The notes under the pieces were generated by a model. That model was not told where the DNA came from. It made no database searches and saw only the letters and a program-made list of their open reading frames with translations. Both the position numbers and the translations under genes were made by a program. From Peromyscus leucopus (taxonomy: Eukaryota; Chordata; Mammalia; Rodentia; Cricetidae), in contig NC_051063.1 in assembly GCF_004664715.2 (NCBI RefSeq), positions 114,686,829-114,750,828 on the forward strand: a stretch of DNA of 64,000 nt. The letters run 5' to 3'. Every line of letters begins with the position of its first letter. Positions within the stretch are counted from its first letter, which is position 1. Of this stretch, positions 21,464-32,674 are shown piece by piece.

Positions 21464-22094
21464 GCTTTACACATACCAATTGATCTTGCCTGGTGTCAGT
21501 CCCTTCATTCTAAGCTGAAGTAAATAATAGATACCTGAACTGTTTCCCTCACAACTCAGTTGTGTAGATAAAATAGCAAATACTCACCAGTGCTTTGTAA
21601 TTGTAGAAAGTTAAACATTCTGTTACTTCAGGTCTTTTCACCTTCAGCTCTACTAGTGACTGTCTCCCTGAAAATCCCATTTTGAAAAACAGAAGCCAAT
21701 TAAAGATATCTTTTAGAGGCCTCCCAATAGCAAATCACTTAGTGTTTTCAGCATCTTTATTCTATAAAGAAGTAGTTTGTTCGGATCGATAGGTTAGAAT
21801 CTTATTTATTTAGTAGCAGATACTTTTAATAAAGTTACTCAGTAAGATTAGTGTGTAAGGACAAAGGTACATTTGTTATTAGTTGAAACTGTTGAATTTG
21901 GAATGAAAAGACCTCAGACTCCTGTCTAGAGTTCCTCACTGTACTCATTTCACACAGCCACTGAGGCCTCTTACAACAAGGCTCAAATGCTTGCCATTTC
22001 TAACCTTTTAAGTTGATGTCATTATCATCATTCTTTTATCATTCTTAAGCAAAGTTCTTTCAATTATGAAGGGGTAAAGAAAAGCTATAGTATG

Positions 22095-22385
22095 TTTGCT
22101 GGCTAGTTTTATGTCAACAAGACACAAGCAGGAGTCACTGGAGAGAAGAGCTCCTCAACTGAGAAAATTTCTCCATAAGATCAGGCTGTAGGCATGCCAG
22201 TGAGCACCATTTCATGGCCTCTGCATCAGATCCTGCCTCCAGGTTCCTGCCCTGTTCGAGTTCCTGTCCTGACTTCCTTCATGATGAAAAGGGATGTGGA
22301 AATGTAAGCCAAATTAACCCTTTCAACCCTAAGTTGCTTTTGGTCATGGTGTTTCATTACAGCAATAGTAGTCCTAACTAAGACA
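22095..22385 (+). mobile_element. MaLR-like solo LTR, 5-bp target duplication
   Basis: 'ggctagttttatgtcaacaa', 'aatttctccataagatcagg', 'ggcctctgcatcagatcctg', 'tggtcatggtgtttcattac', end CTAACTAAGACA. Flanked by GTATG at 22090-22094 and 22386-22390. The opening TG has mutated to TT. Confidence 0.75.
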
Positions 22386-22563
22386 GTATGTTACAGATGT
22401 CTTGGCCTCCCAAGGATTTAGAGGCTTAGTAGTCCATAAAAGATTTACCAACTCATCTGAGTTCTTGTTACAAAACAAACAAATTTGTTGATATGTTAGC
22501 AAAGTCCATCTAAACAGACTAATAACAGATTCCTTGAGATGAAAGATATCATTAAGAAACTAC

Positions 22564-22795
22564 TGGAGGGCTGGAAAGATTGCTCAATGGTTAAGAACAC
22601 CTGCTGGTTCAAGGTTAACCAGGTTCAAGAGAACCTGAGTTCAATTCCCAGCACCCACATGGTGGCTCACAACTCCAGTTCCATAATTCAAGTTCCAGAA
22701 GATCTAATACCCTTTTCTGGCTTCCTTGGGCATCTAGCACACACCTGGTGCACAGACATACATGTAGGCAAAACACCAATACACTTAAAGAAAAA
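22564..22795 (+). mobile_element. B2 SINE with target duplication
   Basis: 'gggctggaaagattgctcaa', 'gagttcaattcccagcaccc', 'acatggtggctcacaactcc'. Flanked by AAGAAACTAC at 22554-22563 and 22796-22805. Confidence 0.9.
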
Positions 22796-23059
22796 AAGAA
22801 ACTACATGAAATAATTTGGCAGCTTTTGTAGAGTAGGGAATTCTGTAAAAATATTGAATGGGAAATTCTCCAATTTGTTCTCCACTAAACATACAGCATT
22901 GCTTCAGGCTCTTTTGAAGTGCTTTCAGTAAGAATGACTCAGAAATGAAGACACTCCTTATAATAAAGCAAGAATGCTATGCCATTTCTCAATGACCCAG
23001 ACAGAAAGATTGCTTAGGGAAGTTGGCTTCAGGATACATAGACCATAGAATCAGAGTGG

Positions 23060-23240
23060 CAGAGCTGGAAATGATGTCAGAAGATAACCACTCTATTTTA
23101 TAATGAAAAAAATATGAAGTTCAGAAAGATTACAAGCTGCCTCAAATTAGGAACTGATTAAATAAGCATCAACTGAGTACAAACTGTATGTCATGTTTTA
23201 GGCATCAGAAGCACAATAAAACCCGATTCCTTTCCAAGTA
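23060..23240 (-). mobile_element. MIR followed by L2-like remnant
   Basis: 'cactctattttataatgaaa' and 'gaagttcagaaagattacaa' fit a reverse MIR end. 'catcaactgagtacaaactg' to about 23240 resembles a reverse L2 end. Confidence 0.4.
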
Positions 23241-23606
23241 GTAGAAGACAAGACAATAACTGCAGTTAGACTATTGCAAAACCAGACTCCAACTCTGTGT
23301 TCCAAGTTCCCGAGTCAGTCAATTTCTGACCACTTCACAATGTCTCTCATATTAAAAAAATTGGAAAACTAGATAGTGAGAATTCTTTCTCAGTATATCC
23401 AGAAAATTATTGATGTCATTTAGGTCTTTGGGGTGTACAGGCACTTGTCCTTATTTCTTGAAGACTTCAGAGTAATACAGGGGATTCTATTCTTCCATGA
23501 AAGGACAACCTTGTGAAGATTTTTTCAATCAATCCTTTGAAAGACTTTTTAGAACACTAAAAAATAATGAATTGAAATTTCTACAAAGAAAAATAATGGG
23601 CACAAT

Positions 23607-23991
23607 TGTAGCTAGAGTTTTCCTGCCTGGCCCAGTCAGGACAAATCTCTGTCACCCGCCAGTCCCACAGCCACTCAGACCCAACCAAGTAAACACAGAG
23701 ACTTATATTGCTTACAAACTGTATGGCCGTGGCAGGCTTCTTGCTAACTGTTCTTATATCTAAATTAATCCATTTCTATAAATCTGTACATTGCCACGTG
23801 GCTCATGGCTTACCAGCATTTTCACATGCTGCTTGTCATGGTGGCGGCTGGCAGTGTCTCCCTGCACCTTCCTGTTCTCTCAATTCTCCTGTTAGTCCCA
23901 CCTATACTTCCTGCCTGGCCACTGGCCAATCAGTGTTTTATTTATTGACCAATCAGAGCAACACATTTGACATACAGACTATCCCACAGCA
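23607..23991 (-). mobile_element. ERV solo LTR, 385 bp, exact 6-bp target duplication
   Basis: A TG...CA element with CACAAT at 23601-23606 and 23992-23997. Minus orientation is suggested by AATAAA and CCAAT-type boxes ('ctgattggcc', 'ctgattggtc') that read on that strand. Six-base duplications are usual for class II (ERVK-like) elements. Family not named; copies of this sequence are familiar from cricetid genomes. No coding sequence. Confidence 0.8.
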
Positions 23992-24144
23992 CACAATCTT
24001 TATCCTTAAGAAGCTACCACCCATGTAAATCATAAAAATGCCCACTACTTTTTTGAAAAGCTACTCTAACTGTATAGAATTTCATTGAGTTGTATAGTCT
24101 TTGTCTTTGGGTCTAGTTAATTTTCGTGTGTGATCTTATTTGGT

Positions 24145-24297
24145 GGGGGCAGAGACTGGTATGAGACAGGATCTCTATATATAGACCTGCCTGTCCTGGA
24201 ACTCACTATATAGATTAGGCTAGCCTCAGACTCACAGAGATCACCTACTTATGCCTTCTGAGTGCTGGGAATTAAAGGCATGTGCCATCATATCCAG
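24145..24297 (-). mobile_element. B1 SINE
   Basis: 'gagacaggatctctatatat', 'gtcctggaactcactatata', 'gtgctgggaattaaaggcat' reverse. Confidence 0.75.
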
Positions 24298-24640
24298 TGT
24301 GTGATTTTTTTTAAATAAAGTTTAAGATAAATTGAAAATTATAAATTTTAAAATTTTACAAATTATAAAATTTTAAAATCTCCACTACCTACAGACATAC
24401 TTTTCTTTTATAAAATTAAACTTTATTATAAAAAAAAACTTGCAAATAAAATCATATATCAAACTTAAGCAGACCCAAACTCTATATATCTCAATAAACT
24501 TCTATACAGTTAAGAGTGACCATTCAGAATGTCAGCTGTAGAGCTTCACATTTGATTTTACACTTTCACTATCAAAAACATATTTATGCACATATACACT
24601 ACCAAAAATGAAAGATTTATGACAGAGTTAGAGAAACAAT
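24298..24640. other. AT-rich stretch with short inverted repeats
   Basis: 24325-24385 repeats 'aaattataaaattttaaa'-type words in both orientations. No gene or named element. Confidence 0.4.
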
Positions 24641-24832
24641 CAGCTTTATATATTACTTCACAACTCATGCCCAGTCTTTCCTCATGCCCTTATATTTAGC
24701 CTTTCTCTTTTCTACATGCTCTACCCACATGTACATTTGTTTACCTATATTATTGATTAGGTTCCACATAGGAGGGAGAACTTGCATTTTTCTATCTCTG
24801 AGATTGTGTGACCTTGATTAATATTATATATT

Positions 24833-24835
24833 CTA

Positions 24836-24869
<34 letters not shown>

Positions 24870-24870
24870 G
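24833..24870 (+). repeat. (CT)n(AT)n compound microsatellite
   Basis: CT units pass directly into TA units. Confidence 0.9.
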
Positions 24871-24874
24871 CCAA

Positions 24875-25165
24875 ATTTTCATTTTCCAATCATCTGTTGA
24901 TGGACAACTAAGTTGGTCTAATTCTCTGCTATAGTGAATAAAGCAACAATACAGAGTACAAATATCTCTATGGTTTGGGTATGGAGTTCTCTGGTATATG
25001 CCAAGTAATGAAATACCTAGGTCATATGGTGCTTCTGCTGTTATTATTTTTAGAAATCTCCACACTGATTTCCACAATGGCTGTCTTAATTTGTACCCCC
25101 AACCAAAAGTGAATATAGGTTCCTTTATCTCCACATCCTCTCCAAAATTTGCAGTCAGATTTACT
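24875..25165 (-). mobile_element. L1 fragment
   Basis: Reverse L1 ORF2 region: 'atctgttgatggacaactaa', 'gtgaataaagcaacaataca', 'ccacactgatttccacaatg', 'tttatctccacatcctctcc'. Old and frame-broken. Confidence 0.65.
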
Positions 25166-25213
25166 GACCACTGGCATACTATTCAACTGACTTAAGCAAC
25201 AGTCTCCTGCTAT

Positions 25214-25395
25214 TGCAAAGGACCCAGTTTCCCTCTCCAGCACCCACATGGTGGCTCACAAACATCTGTAACTACAGTTCCAGGAGATCTGGTACCATTT
25301 TCTGGCCTCTTTGGGCACCAAACATGCATGTGGTACACATACATTCATGCAGGTACACATAAAAATGACTATTAAAAAGAGAGAGAGGAAGAATT
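25214..25395 (+). mobile_element. 5'-truncated B2 SINE
   Basis: 'ctccagcacccacatggtgg', 'cagttccaggagatctggta', 'ttttctggcctctttgggca', A/G tail. Confidence 0.8.
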
Positions 25396-25784
25396 TCAGG
25401 AAAGTGTAAACAAATGCATAACAGTTATACAGATTATGCATATACTATCAGTAAAAGAAAGCTACAATTTTTTGTTTCAAACTCTTGTACACTTTCTGAT
25501 TTTTTTTCCAGAATAAGAGAAAAATAAAGTACATATTATAAATACAATTGATCATTAGTAATGAGCATTTAGACATTCACATGGCTGTTAATTTCAGTCC
25601 TTCCCAGAACACACTACATATCAAGTTTTGAGCTATAAAGACTTTTATAAGTGCTACTTGCAGAGTGTCAGATGAAGAGAAATAGTGACTAATAAGATCC
25701 TATAGTGCAGTTGGTTAGGTAACATATTACCTACTGTATATATTCAATTCAGCCAACACATGAGTACCCTCCACTTATAGGCTT

Positions 25785-25918
25785 TGAGGGGGGGAGTGGT
25801 CTCTTTGAGACAGAGTATTGCTCTATTGCCCAGACTGACCTCAAACTCACATAGTTCCACCTGTTTTCATCTCCAGAATGCTGGAATTAAAGGTATATAC
25901 CATGATACACAGTTTAAC
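25785..25918 (-). mobile_element. B1 SINE (old)
   Basis: 'gagacagagtattgctctat', 'gcccagactgacctcaaact', 'atgctggaattaaaggtata' reverse. Confidence 0.65.
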
Positions 25919-26022
25919 ATGCTGTCTTAGCCTAGGAACTATATTATAGTAATAAATAGAAGGTACTAGCTACTAAGAAACAAAGTAATACAAAAGCTTC
26001 ACAAAAAGAAACACATGATGAT

Positions 26023-26205
26023 AGCTGAGCATGGTGGTGCACATCTTTAATCTGAGCACTCAGGAGCCAGAGGCAGGTAGATCTTTCATTTCAAAGTCTG
26101 CATGGTCTACAGAGTGAGTTCCAGGACAACCAGGGCTACACAGGGAAATCCTATCTTGAAACCACACCCTTAAAAAATAGAAAAGAAAAAGAAAAAAGAA
26201 ATACA
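26023..26205 (+). mobile_element. B1 SINE
   Basis: 'gctgagcatggtggtgcaca' through 'gggctacacagggaaatcct', ending in an A/G-rich tail. Confidence 0.8.
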
Positions 26206-26404
26206 TGATGGTATAACCTAGATACTAAACAGTGTCTACTGTCTGAATAACAAACTACACTGGATAAATATGAGATAGACAGTTTGTTGGGTTACACTGA
26301 CATAAGACAGGCATGAGTATAAAATAGATCATAGACAGTTTGGAAACAACTCATCAACCACATGTCATAACTGTGTCCTAGGAACCGAGTACTTTCAAGC
26401 TCTG

Positions 26405-26568
26405 ATTTATTTGTTTGTTTGTTGAGACAGGGTATCACTCTGTAGTAGTCCAGGCTGACTGGAACTCACTATGTTACCCAGGCTTCTCTTAACCTTGTAG
26501 TGATCCTCCTGCCTCAACCTCTTTACTGCTGGGATCATAGGCCTCTTGAGCCACATACCTAGCTTGCT
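26405..26568 (-). mobile_element. Old B1/PB1 SINE
   Basis: 'gagacagggtatcactctgt', 'tccaggctgactggaactca', 'ctgctgggatcataggcctc' reverse. Confidence 0.6.
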
Positions 26569-27352
26569 TAGCTCTTCTCAACAGAAATGTATCTACTCAT
26601 CACCCACCATTGGCACACTTCCAGCTGACCACAGGGCTTAGAGGCAAAGTTAAAAACAAGTGAACTCAAAGTTAGCCATGTGCAGACCACTAATGCAGTT
26701 GATGGTTCCTTGTAGGCTCATGTCTCATGGTAAATAGTCATTCATTTGAAGAGAGCCACAGGTGTTACATTGATCTGTCTAACACTTCTTATACTCTTCT
26801 TTTCCTCATTCCTCCAAGTCCCTACCACACACTGTGTTCAAAGTAAGTTATCACCATTCACACTGTCATCCTCAAATGAAACATAAAATACATGTCTGGA
26901 TAGCTGAAATACACAAAGCTATATAAGAACTTAAAATATCCATTAAGGTAAAGTCCATCTGAGAAAAGAAGTAACAATTGGAATTCGAGCAAGAATGGAT
27001 TTTTGTACTGTTTTTATTCACAATATTCAAGATTTGTTTCCATAAAGCTTAGAAAAATTCTCTAGCAGTATACTAAAATGCAGTGAGCTAGTTCTCACAA
27101 GTCAAATCTTGTCAGTATATACCATTATTACTATAATTATTATGGCTAATAATTATTATAATAAACATGTATGTAGTAGCACTATACATTGCTAAAGTGT
27201 TTTTTACAATATTGACCCTTATTATACTGATACTAAACTAGTTAAGCTCCAAAAGAGTTCTTACTCACTAATAAGAATTAAGTTTGACTTTTTTTTAATA
27301 AAACCTACAGAAAAAAAACTTAGTATATATTTCAGTTAAAATATTCAGCTGG
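26569..27352. other. No recognised feature
   Basis: AT-rich unique sequence (with 'aataattattata' words near 27140). Confidence 0.45.
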
Positions 27353-27792
27353 TGTCTTAGTTATGTTTCTGTCACAGTGATAAAGACCATGACCAAAAGC
27401 AACTTAGGGAGGAAAGGGTTTATTTCACTTCACAGTTTACAGTACATCATGAAGGAAGTCAGGGCAGAAACTCAAACAGGACAGGAACCTGGAGGCAGGA
27501 ACTGAAGCAGAGGCCACAGAGGAATGCTGCTTACTGACTTCCACCCATACATAGCTTGCTCAGCCTGATTTCTTATACAGCCCAGTATCACCTGCCCCTT
27601 ATAGTATTGCTCACAGTGGGTTGGGCCCTTCCATAACAATTATTAATTAAGAAAATACCCCACAGACTTGCTTACAGGCCAATCTAATGGAGGTATTTTC
27701 ACAATTGAAGTTCCCTCTTCCTAGATGACCATGGCTTGTGTCAAAGTGACAGAAAAAAAAAAAAAAAAAAAAAAAACCACCTAATCAGCACA
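27353..27792 (-). mobile_element. MaLR-like LTR
   Basis: Reverse copy of the family at 38989: 'gataaagaccatgaccaaaa', 'gaacctggaggcaggaactg', 'gggttgggcccttccataac', 'cttgtgtcaaagtgacagaa'. A 26-base A run (27750-27775) has expanded or inserted near its 5' end. Flanking 5-mers GCTGG and ACTGA share three bases. Confidence 0.65.
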
Positions 27793-28071
27793 ACTGATTT
27801 GTCTAGGAGCATAATGAACCTATGTATATTAAAATTAAATTACAAACATAATGCATTCCATTTGCATTTTACTTGCTTCTAGAATGCAACAGCATTGATG
27901 TTCTGTTTTGGTTGGTATTTTCACAATGTTGTGATCATATAAGTCACAAGGAATGTGTATTAAAAATTAACTTCCTTCCTTCACTCTTAAGTCTTTGGTT
28001 TTTTTGATTTATCATGTCTGACGTACAACCAGAGGAACAATTTTTAAACAATGATGTAAGAAATTCTTTTT

Positions 28072-28235
28072 AGCCCAGCAGTGGTGGTGCACGCCTTTAA
28101 TCCCAGCACTTGGGAGGCAGGTGAATCTTCAAGTTTGAGGCCAGCCTGGTCTCCAGAGTGAGTTCCAGGACAGCCAGGGCTACACAGAGAAACCCTGTCT
28201 CAAATTAAAAAGAAAAAGAGAAGAAAAGAAAAAGA
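28072..28235 (+). mobile_element. B1 SINE
   Basis: 'gcccagcagtggtggtgcac', 'ttgaggccagcctggtctcc', 'cacagagaaaccctgtctca', A/G tail. A short deletion lies in the 'ggcagaggcag' segment. Confidence 0.85.
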
Positions 28236-28426
28236 AAAAAACTTTGGAAAAACAATACTTTTCAATTCCTAGATAATGAAAACATGCAACATGAAATTTT
28301 TACCTAAATGTCATCCACTGGGCTCCCAAATTTTTGTTCTAAACACTTCAAGATAGAGAAATCCCTGAAATCCCCTCCAAAATTAAAATAATAAATTAAC
28401 TGATTAAAATACATTTTTATTAGTGT

Positions 28427-28791
28427 ATATGGTGGTTTGAATAAGGATGGTACTTGGAGGCTCATGTATTTGAATGCTTGGTTTGCAGTTGGTAGAACTG
28501 TCAGGGAAGGATTAGGAGGTGTGGATTTGTTGGAGGAAGTGTGTCACCAGGAGTGTGCTTTGGGGTTTCAAAAGCCCAGTTAGCTTGCTCACACTCTGTC
28601 TCATGCTTGTGGATCAGATGTAAGCTCTCAGCTACTTCTTCAGCACTATGCCTGCCTGCCTGCCTGCCTGCTGCTGTGTTCCGGCCATGATGGTTATAGG
28701 CTCTAATCATCTGGAACTGTGAGCCCCAAATTAATGTTTTCTTTTATAAGTTGTCTCAGTCATGGTGTTTTGTCATGGCAATAGAAGTAAG

Positions 28792-28793
<2 letters not shown>
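28427..28793 (+). mobile_element. MT-type ERVL-MaLR LTR
   Basis: 'ggtggtttgaataaggatgg', 'gaaggattaggaggtgtgga', 'gccatgatggttataggctc', 'agtcatggtgttttgtcatg'. A CCTG tetranucleotide run lies inside. Confidence 0.75.

Positions 28794-28834
<41 letters not shown>
28794..28834 (+). repeat. (TG)n microsatellite
   Basis: About 20 TG units between the MaLR LTR and a reverse B3 SINE. Confidence 0.95.
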
Positions 28835-28835
<1 letters not shown>

Positions 28836-28998
28836 TGGGTACATGTGTTTGAGTGCCACAGTGCATGTGTGGTCAGAGGACAACCTTCAGGAGTTGTTTT
28901 TCCTCTTTCATTGTGGAACTCAGAGACTGAATTTATATTGTCAGGTTTATACATCAGTTCTGTGCTGCTGCATCCCACTGAGCCATCTTGCTGGCCCA
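28835..28998 (-). mobile_element. B3-type SINE
   Basis: 'gtggtcagaggacaaccttc', 'catcccactgagccatcttg' in reverse; the adjacent TG tract is its expanded tail. Confidence 0.65.
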
Positions 28999-29194
28999 GT
29001 ATGTTATACTGCTTTATTTTCTTCTCTATGTGGCCAAATCTTGCATCTATCTCAGAAAGAATGGGGATGAGGGAAGGAGGTCGGCAATGCAGAGAAGGCA
29101 GAAATTTTAGTAAATATATTCGAACTTTTCAAAAGATAAAGTAAATTAAATAGTCAAATTGATGATAAAATTCTCCAGTTAAGAAGTGAAAATT

Positions 29195-29654
29195 GATTTT
29201 TTTCAACATAATTCTTTATTGATTCTTTGGGAATTTTTTAAAAAAGATTTATTTATTTATTATGTATACAGTGTTCTGCCTTCATGTGTCCCTGCAGGCC
29301 AAAAGAGAGCAGCAGATCTCACAAAGTGGTTGCTGGGAATTGAACTCAGGACCTCTGGGAGAGTAGTCAGTGCTCTTTACCACTGAGCCATCTCTAGCCC
29401 CAGTTCTTTGGGAATTTCACATCATGTACCCCGATCCCACTCACTTCCCAGTTCCTCCATATCCCCTCCCCTGCTGCATGCCCTCAAAACAACAACAACA
29501 ACAAAAACCCAAATTAAAAACAAAACAAAATCACCTTGCTCCTCCATCTTTCCAACATTTCATTCATCCTAGTGGCATCAGGAGCTGCAGTGTGTCACGC
29601 AGTATGCCCTTCTGTCCAATGAGCCACAAACCAGCAAAATGTTTATTGCAATGA
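29195..29654 (-). mobile_element. Rodent L1 (Lx-like) fragment with nested B3
   Basis: 'ttattgattctttgggaatt' resumes after the SINE as 'tctttgggaatttcacatca', then 'cactcacttcccagttcctc', a CAA run, and 'catcctagtggcatcaggag'. Reverse orientation inferred from resemblance to Lx/L1 3' sequence. Confidence 0.55.
29240..29401 (-). mobile_element. B3 SINE
   Basis: 'gatttatttatttattatgt', 'gctgggaattgaactcagga', 'ctgagccatctctagcccc' reverse. TTCTTTGGGAATTT repeats on both sides as its target duplication. Confidence 0.85.
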
Positions 29655-29968
29655 GTCATTGGGAGTGGTACTATTGGGAGGTGTGGCCTTGTTGAAGGAA
29701 GTGTGTCACTGTGGGGGCAGGCTTTGAGGTCTCTTTTGCTCAAGCTTCACACAGTGTCAAAGTCGATTTCCTGTTGCCTACAAGATATAGGACTCTCAGC
29801 TCCTTCTCCAACACCATGTCTGCCTGCACACCACCGTGCTCCCTGCCATGATGATAATGGATTAAACCTCTGGAACTATAAACTAGCACCTCAATTAAAC
29901 ATTTTCCTTTATAAGAGTTGCCATGGTCATGGTGTCTCTTCACAGCAATAGAAACCCTAACGAAGATA
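29655..29968 (+). mobile_element. MT-type MaLR LTR, 5'-truncated
   Basis: 'gggaggtgtggccttgttga', 'gccatgatgataatggatta', 'ccatggtcatggtgtctctt', 'cagcaatagaaaccctaacg'. Its end coincides with the start of the Rps2 pseudogene. Confidence 0.75.
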
Positions 29969-30397
29969 ATCTCTATTGTCTCAATGCAGAGATGCTACTT
30001 GCCCAACAAGATCAGCAAGCCCCACACTGTTCCATAGGAAATGACAAGCCACCATAGCACTGTGCTGCAAGCTCCTTCCCCACCCACAGGGACATTGGCA
30101 TGGTCTCAACATCAGAGCTCCAAAAGCTGCTCTTAATGGCTGCTGTGGATAATAGCTGCACCTCAGCTAGGGGCAGCACCACCACTTTGGGCAACTCCAC
30201 TAAGGTCACCTTTGATGCCAACTCCAAGACCTCTGGCTACCCAATCTCTGACCTATGGAAAAAGACTTGTTCACCAAATTTCCCTACCAGGATTCACAGA
30301 CCATCTTGTTAAACCTGCACCAGTCTCCCTACAGAAAAGCCAGGCTTCAGCTGTGACTACCACATGGGTTTTTTTAATACAAGAAAAATAAAGTGAA
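29966..30397 (+). pseudogene. Rps2-ps: Rps2 processed pseudogene, 3' part
   Basis: The sequence is intronless and matches the second half of ribosomal protein S2 (uS5): after a decayed 'RRGYWGNKIGKPHTVP' region it keeps the TSARG, FDA-SK, DLWK, F-TDHLV and ATT-end landmarks. It then runs into an Rps2-like 3' UTR with 'tacaagaaaaataaagtg' (AATAAA at 30387-30392). Disruptions: an in-frame TAG right after the HTVP equivalent (about 30034), many non-synonymous changes, and loss of the 5' half. Rps2 is a 40S-subunit protein whose retrocopies are numerous in mammals; this copy cannot make it. No A tail remains because a B1 starts directly after the UTR. Confidence 0.88.
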
Positions 30398-30545
30398 GCC
30401 AGTGTGATAGCACAGGCATTTGATCCCAGCACTTGGGAGGCAGAAACAGGCAGATTTCTGTGAGTTTGAGGCCAGTCTTGACTACACAGTGAGTTCAAGA
30501 CCAGCCAAGGATACACAGTGAGACCTTGCCTCAAAAAATAAATTA
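30398..30545 (+). mobile_element. B1 SINE
   Basis: 'gccagtgtgatagcacaggc', 'gatcccagcacttgggaggc', 'gtgagaccttgcctcaaaaa'. It abuts the pseudogene end without a spacer. Confidence 0.75.
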
Positions 30546-30689
30546 ATCTAATTAAGCCTGTTTTCAAGAAAGAAATGAATAAAATTAACAGAGAATAAAT
30601 GGGACATACTATTTAATGTATCCAATGAATTACTTCACAATTAGCAATTCAAACTCAAAGGGGATTTTTTTTCCTTATAAATATTTTTC

Positions 30690-30790
30690 TTTCTCTTTTT
30701 CCTTTTTGTTTGTTTTGAGACAGTCTCACTATGTAGCTCTGGCTAACCTGGCATACATTTTGTAGACCAGGCTGGCCTAGAACTTAATAA
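30690..30790 (-). mobile_element. B1 fragment
   Basis: 'tttgagacagtctcactatg' and 'gaccaggctggcctagaact' reverse; the head half is missing. Confidence 0.6.
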
Positions 30791-31630
30791 TTATAAATGA
30801 ATATTTAATAATTACTTTATGAGTACACTTTCTGTCAAGTCCTTCTATTGATTGTTTTGTTGTCTAAATGTCCTGGTCACATTAACATGGAAATAACTAT
30901 TTCAGATATATCAAATTTTATTTTAATGAATTTCATCTATATTTAAATTTTTTCACTTATAGTTCTTTAACTGAAAATTGCTTTTGAGGAACCAAACACA
31001 TAAAGTAATAATGCTGGGTATGGGAAGAAGAGGCCATTTTTTTTCCGAGCAGAAATCCCCCCCCCATGCTTTAATTTTATGCATTTGCGGTCTTGCTGAA
31101 TCAATTTTTAAAGATACTCTCCATATAAGTATGAACCAGTATCTGAAATTTAAATGTCTGTATCTGAGAAATATTTTCCATCTAGATTTTCAACTTTCCA
31201 TAATATGCCATGTTCTATCTATATGTCAAGTGGAACTACAGATAAAAATAGGAAGTCAGAAGTATTTTGTAGATGAATGTAACTGTGCTGAGAAATTACT
31301 TTCTCTGTAAGTCACAAGTGTCTAGACACATCGTAATGTGTAATATAGATGTCCAAGGAATGTCTGCCATGATCTACTAAGTCAAGGATTTAGCTCTTAG
31401 GAAACATCACACATGATTACAAAGGCATCTCAGTTGGCAAACATGTCTGCTTCCTTTTCTTGCAGATCCCTAATTTAGCCAACAACTGAGCTGTAAACAG
31501 GAGAGAAAATAGAAGTGTCCTGAAATAGACAGGCAACTTGACTTTTTACTTGTCCCCACATGGGCATCTCATAGGTTTATTATGATTACGATAGCAACAG
31601 TAAGTACCAACTCCCTTAAACATGTCTTAA
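30791..31630. other. No recognised feature
   Basis: AT-rich unique sequence with one open frame (30978-31310) that has no family resemblance. Confidence 0.45.
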
Positions 31631-31837
31631 CCAGGGCTGGAGAGATGGCTCAGCAGTTAGGGGCACTGGCTGCTCTTCCAGAAGACAGGGGTTCAGTTCC
31701 CAGCACCCACATGGCAGCTCACACTGTCTGTAATCCAGTTCCGGAGGATCCAACACCCTCACACAGACTTACATTCAGACAAAACACCAATGCTCATAAA
31801 TAAAAAATAAATGTTTTAAAAATAATTGACTAAAAAA
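31631..31837 (+). mobile_element. B2 SINE with target duplication
   Basis: 'gggctggagagatggctcag' start, 'ggttcagttcccagcaccca'. ATGTCTTAA at 31622-31630 and 31838-31846. Confidence 0.92.
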
Positions 31838-32074
31838 ATGTCTTAATCATGCCTTTCCTATCTTAGTAAATGGTACCACTTACCCACAGACATTCACATT
31901 AAAATATACTATTCATTCTGGCTTCCAGTTTGCTTGGTTCCCCAAATTCAGTTGACCACCAGCCCCTCCCAAATAAATTCCGAATTTCACCATCATCATC
32001 ACATGCTCCAAAACCATTGTCACTCACCTAGACTTCTTCAAAAAACAGTTTTCCTATGCTTCCATGTATTGGTG

Positions 32075-32345
32075 AAATTATTAAGGCCACTCCATGTAGT
32101 TAAAAGGGAAGTTTATTTAGTGGCATAACTTACAAATGAAGGGATAGGTAGGTTGCAGGGTCTGGGGAAGACATAGCACAGTCCAGCAGTGTTCTCTGGA
32201 GAACTCTACTCAGTCTACCTCCAGTGTCCAGGGTCCAGGAACCAAGAGAGGTCCGAATCTCGGGTCTTCAGGGTCCTCTCTTGGCCCCACCTTGTAGGCA
32301 TGACAGTTACTGAAGCCTCAATGGGCTACATCCATGTTCCATCCA
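32075..32345 (-). mobile_element. Putative LTR-like rodent repeat
   Basis: 'gtaggttgcagggtctgggg', 'cagcagtgttctctggagaa', 'gaatctcgggtcttcagggt', 'acagttactgaagcctcaat' are phrases I recall from dispersed rodent repeats. AATAAA reads on the minus strand near 32115. Family and ends unknown. Confidence 0.4.
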
Positions 32346-32356
32346 AAAGATAGTCT

Positions 32357-32456
32357 TTTTTGCACACACCTTTAATTCTAGCAGTCAAGAGGCAGAGACA
32401 GACAGATCTCTGTGAGTTCAAGGGAAGCCTAAATTTCAGAGTGAGACCCTGTCTTA
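32357..32456 (+). mobile_element. B1 fragment
   Basis: 'gcacacacctttaattctag', 'cagacagatctctgtgagtt', 'gagaccctgtcttac'. Confidence 0.65.
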
Positions 32457-32660
32457 CCTCCTACAAACTACATTTATTCACTTATTTGGAGGTGGGGGAG
32501 GGTTACATGTGCCACACTGTATATATGGAGGTCAGAGAACAACATGTAAGAGTCAGTGTTTTCCTTCTACCATGTGGTTCCTGGAGAATGAACTCAGGTC
32601 ATCAGGATTGGTGAAAAGCACCTTTACCAACTCCAAGTCAGCTCATCAGCTCAACTATCA
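32457..32660 (-). mobile_element. B3-type SINE (old)
   Basis: 'ggaggtcagagaacaacatg', 'ctaccatgtggttcctggag', 'gaactcaggtcatcaggatt' in reverse. Confidence 0.6.
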
Positions 32661-32674
32661 TCTTTTAAGGACAT

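Noticed and set aside
28762..29144. 102- and 115-codon frames beginning in a TG run
   Set aside because: They start as Cys-Val repeats from the microsatellite and continue through a reverse B3 SINE.
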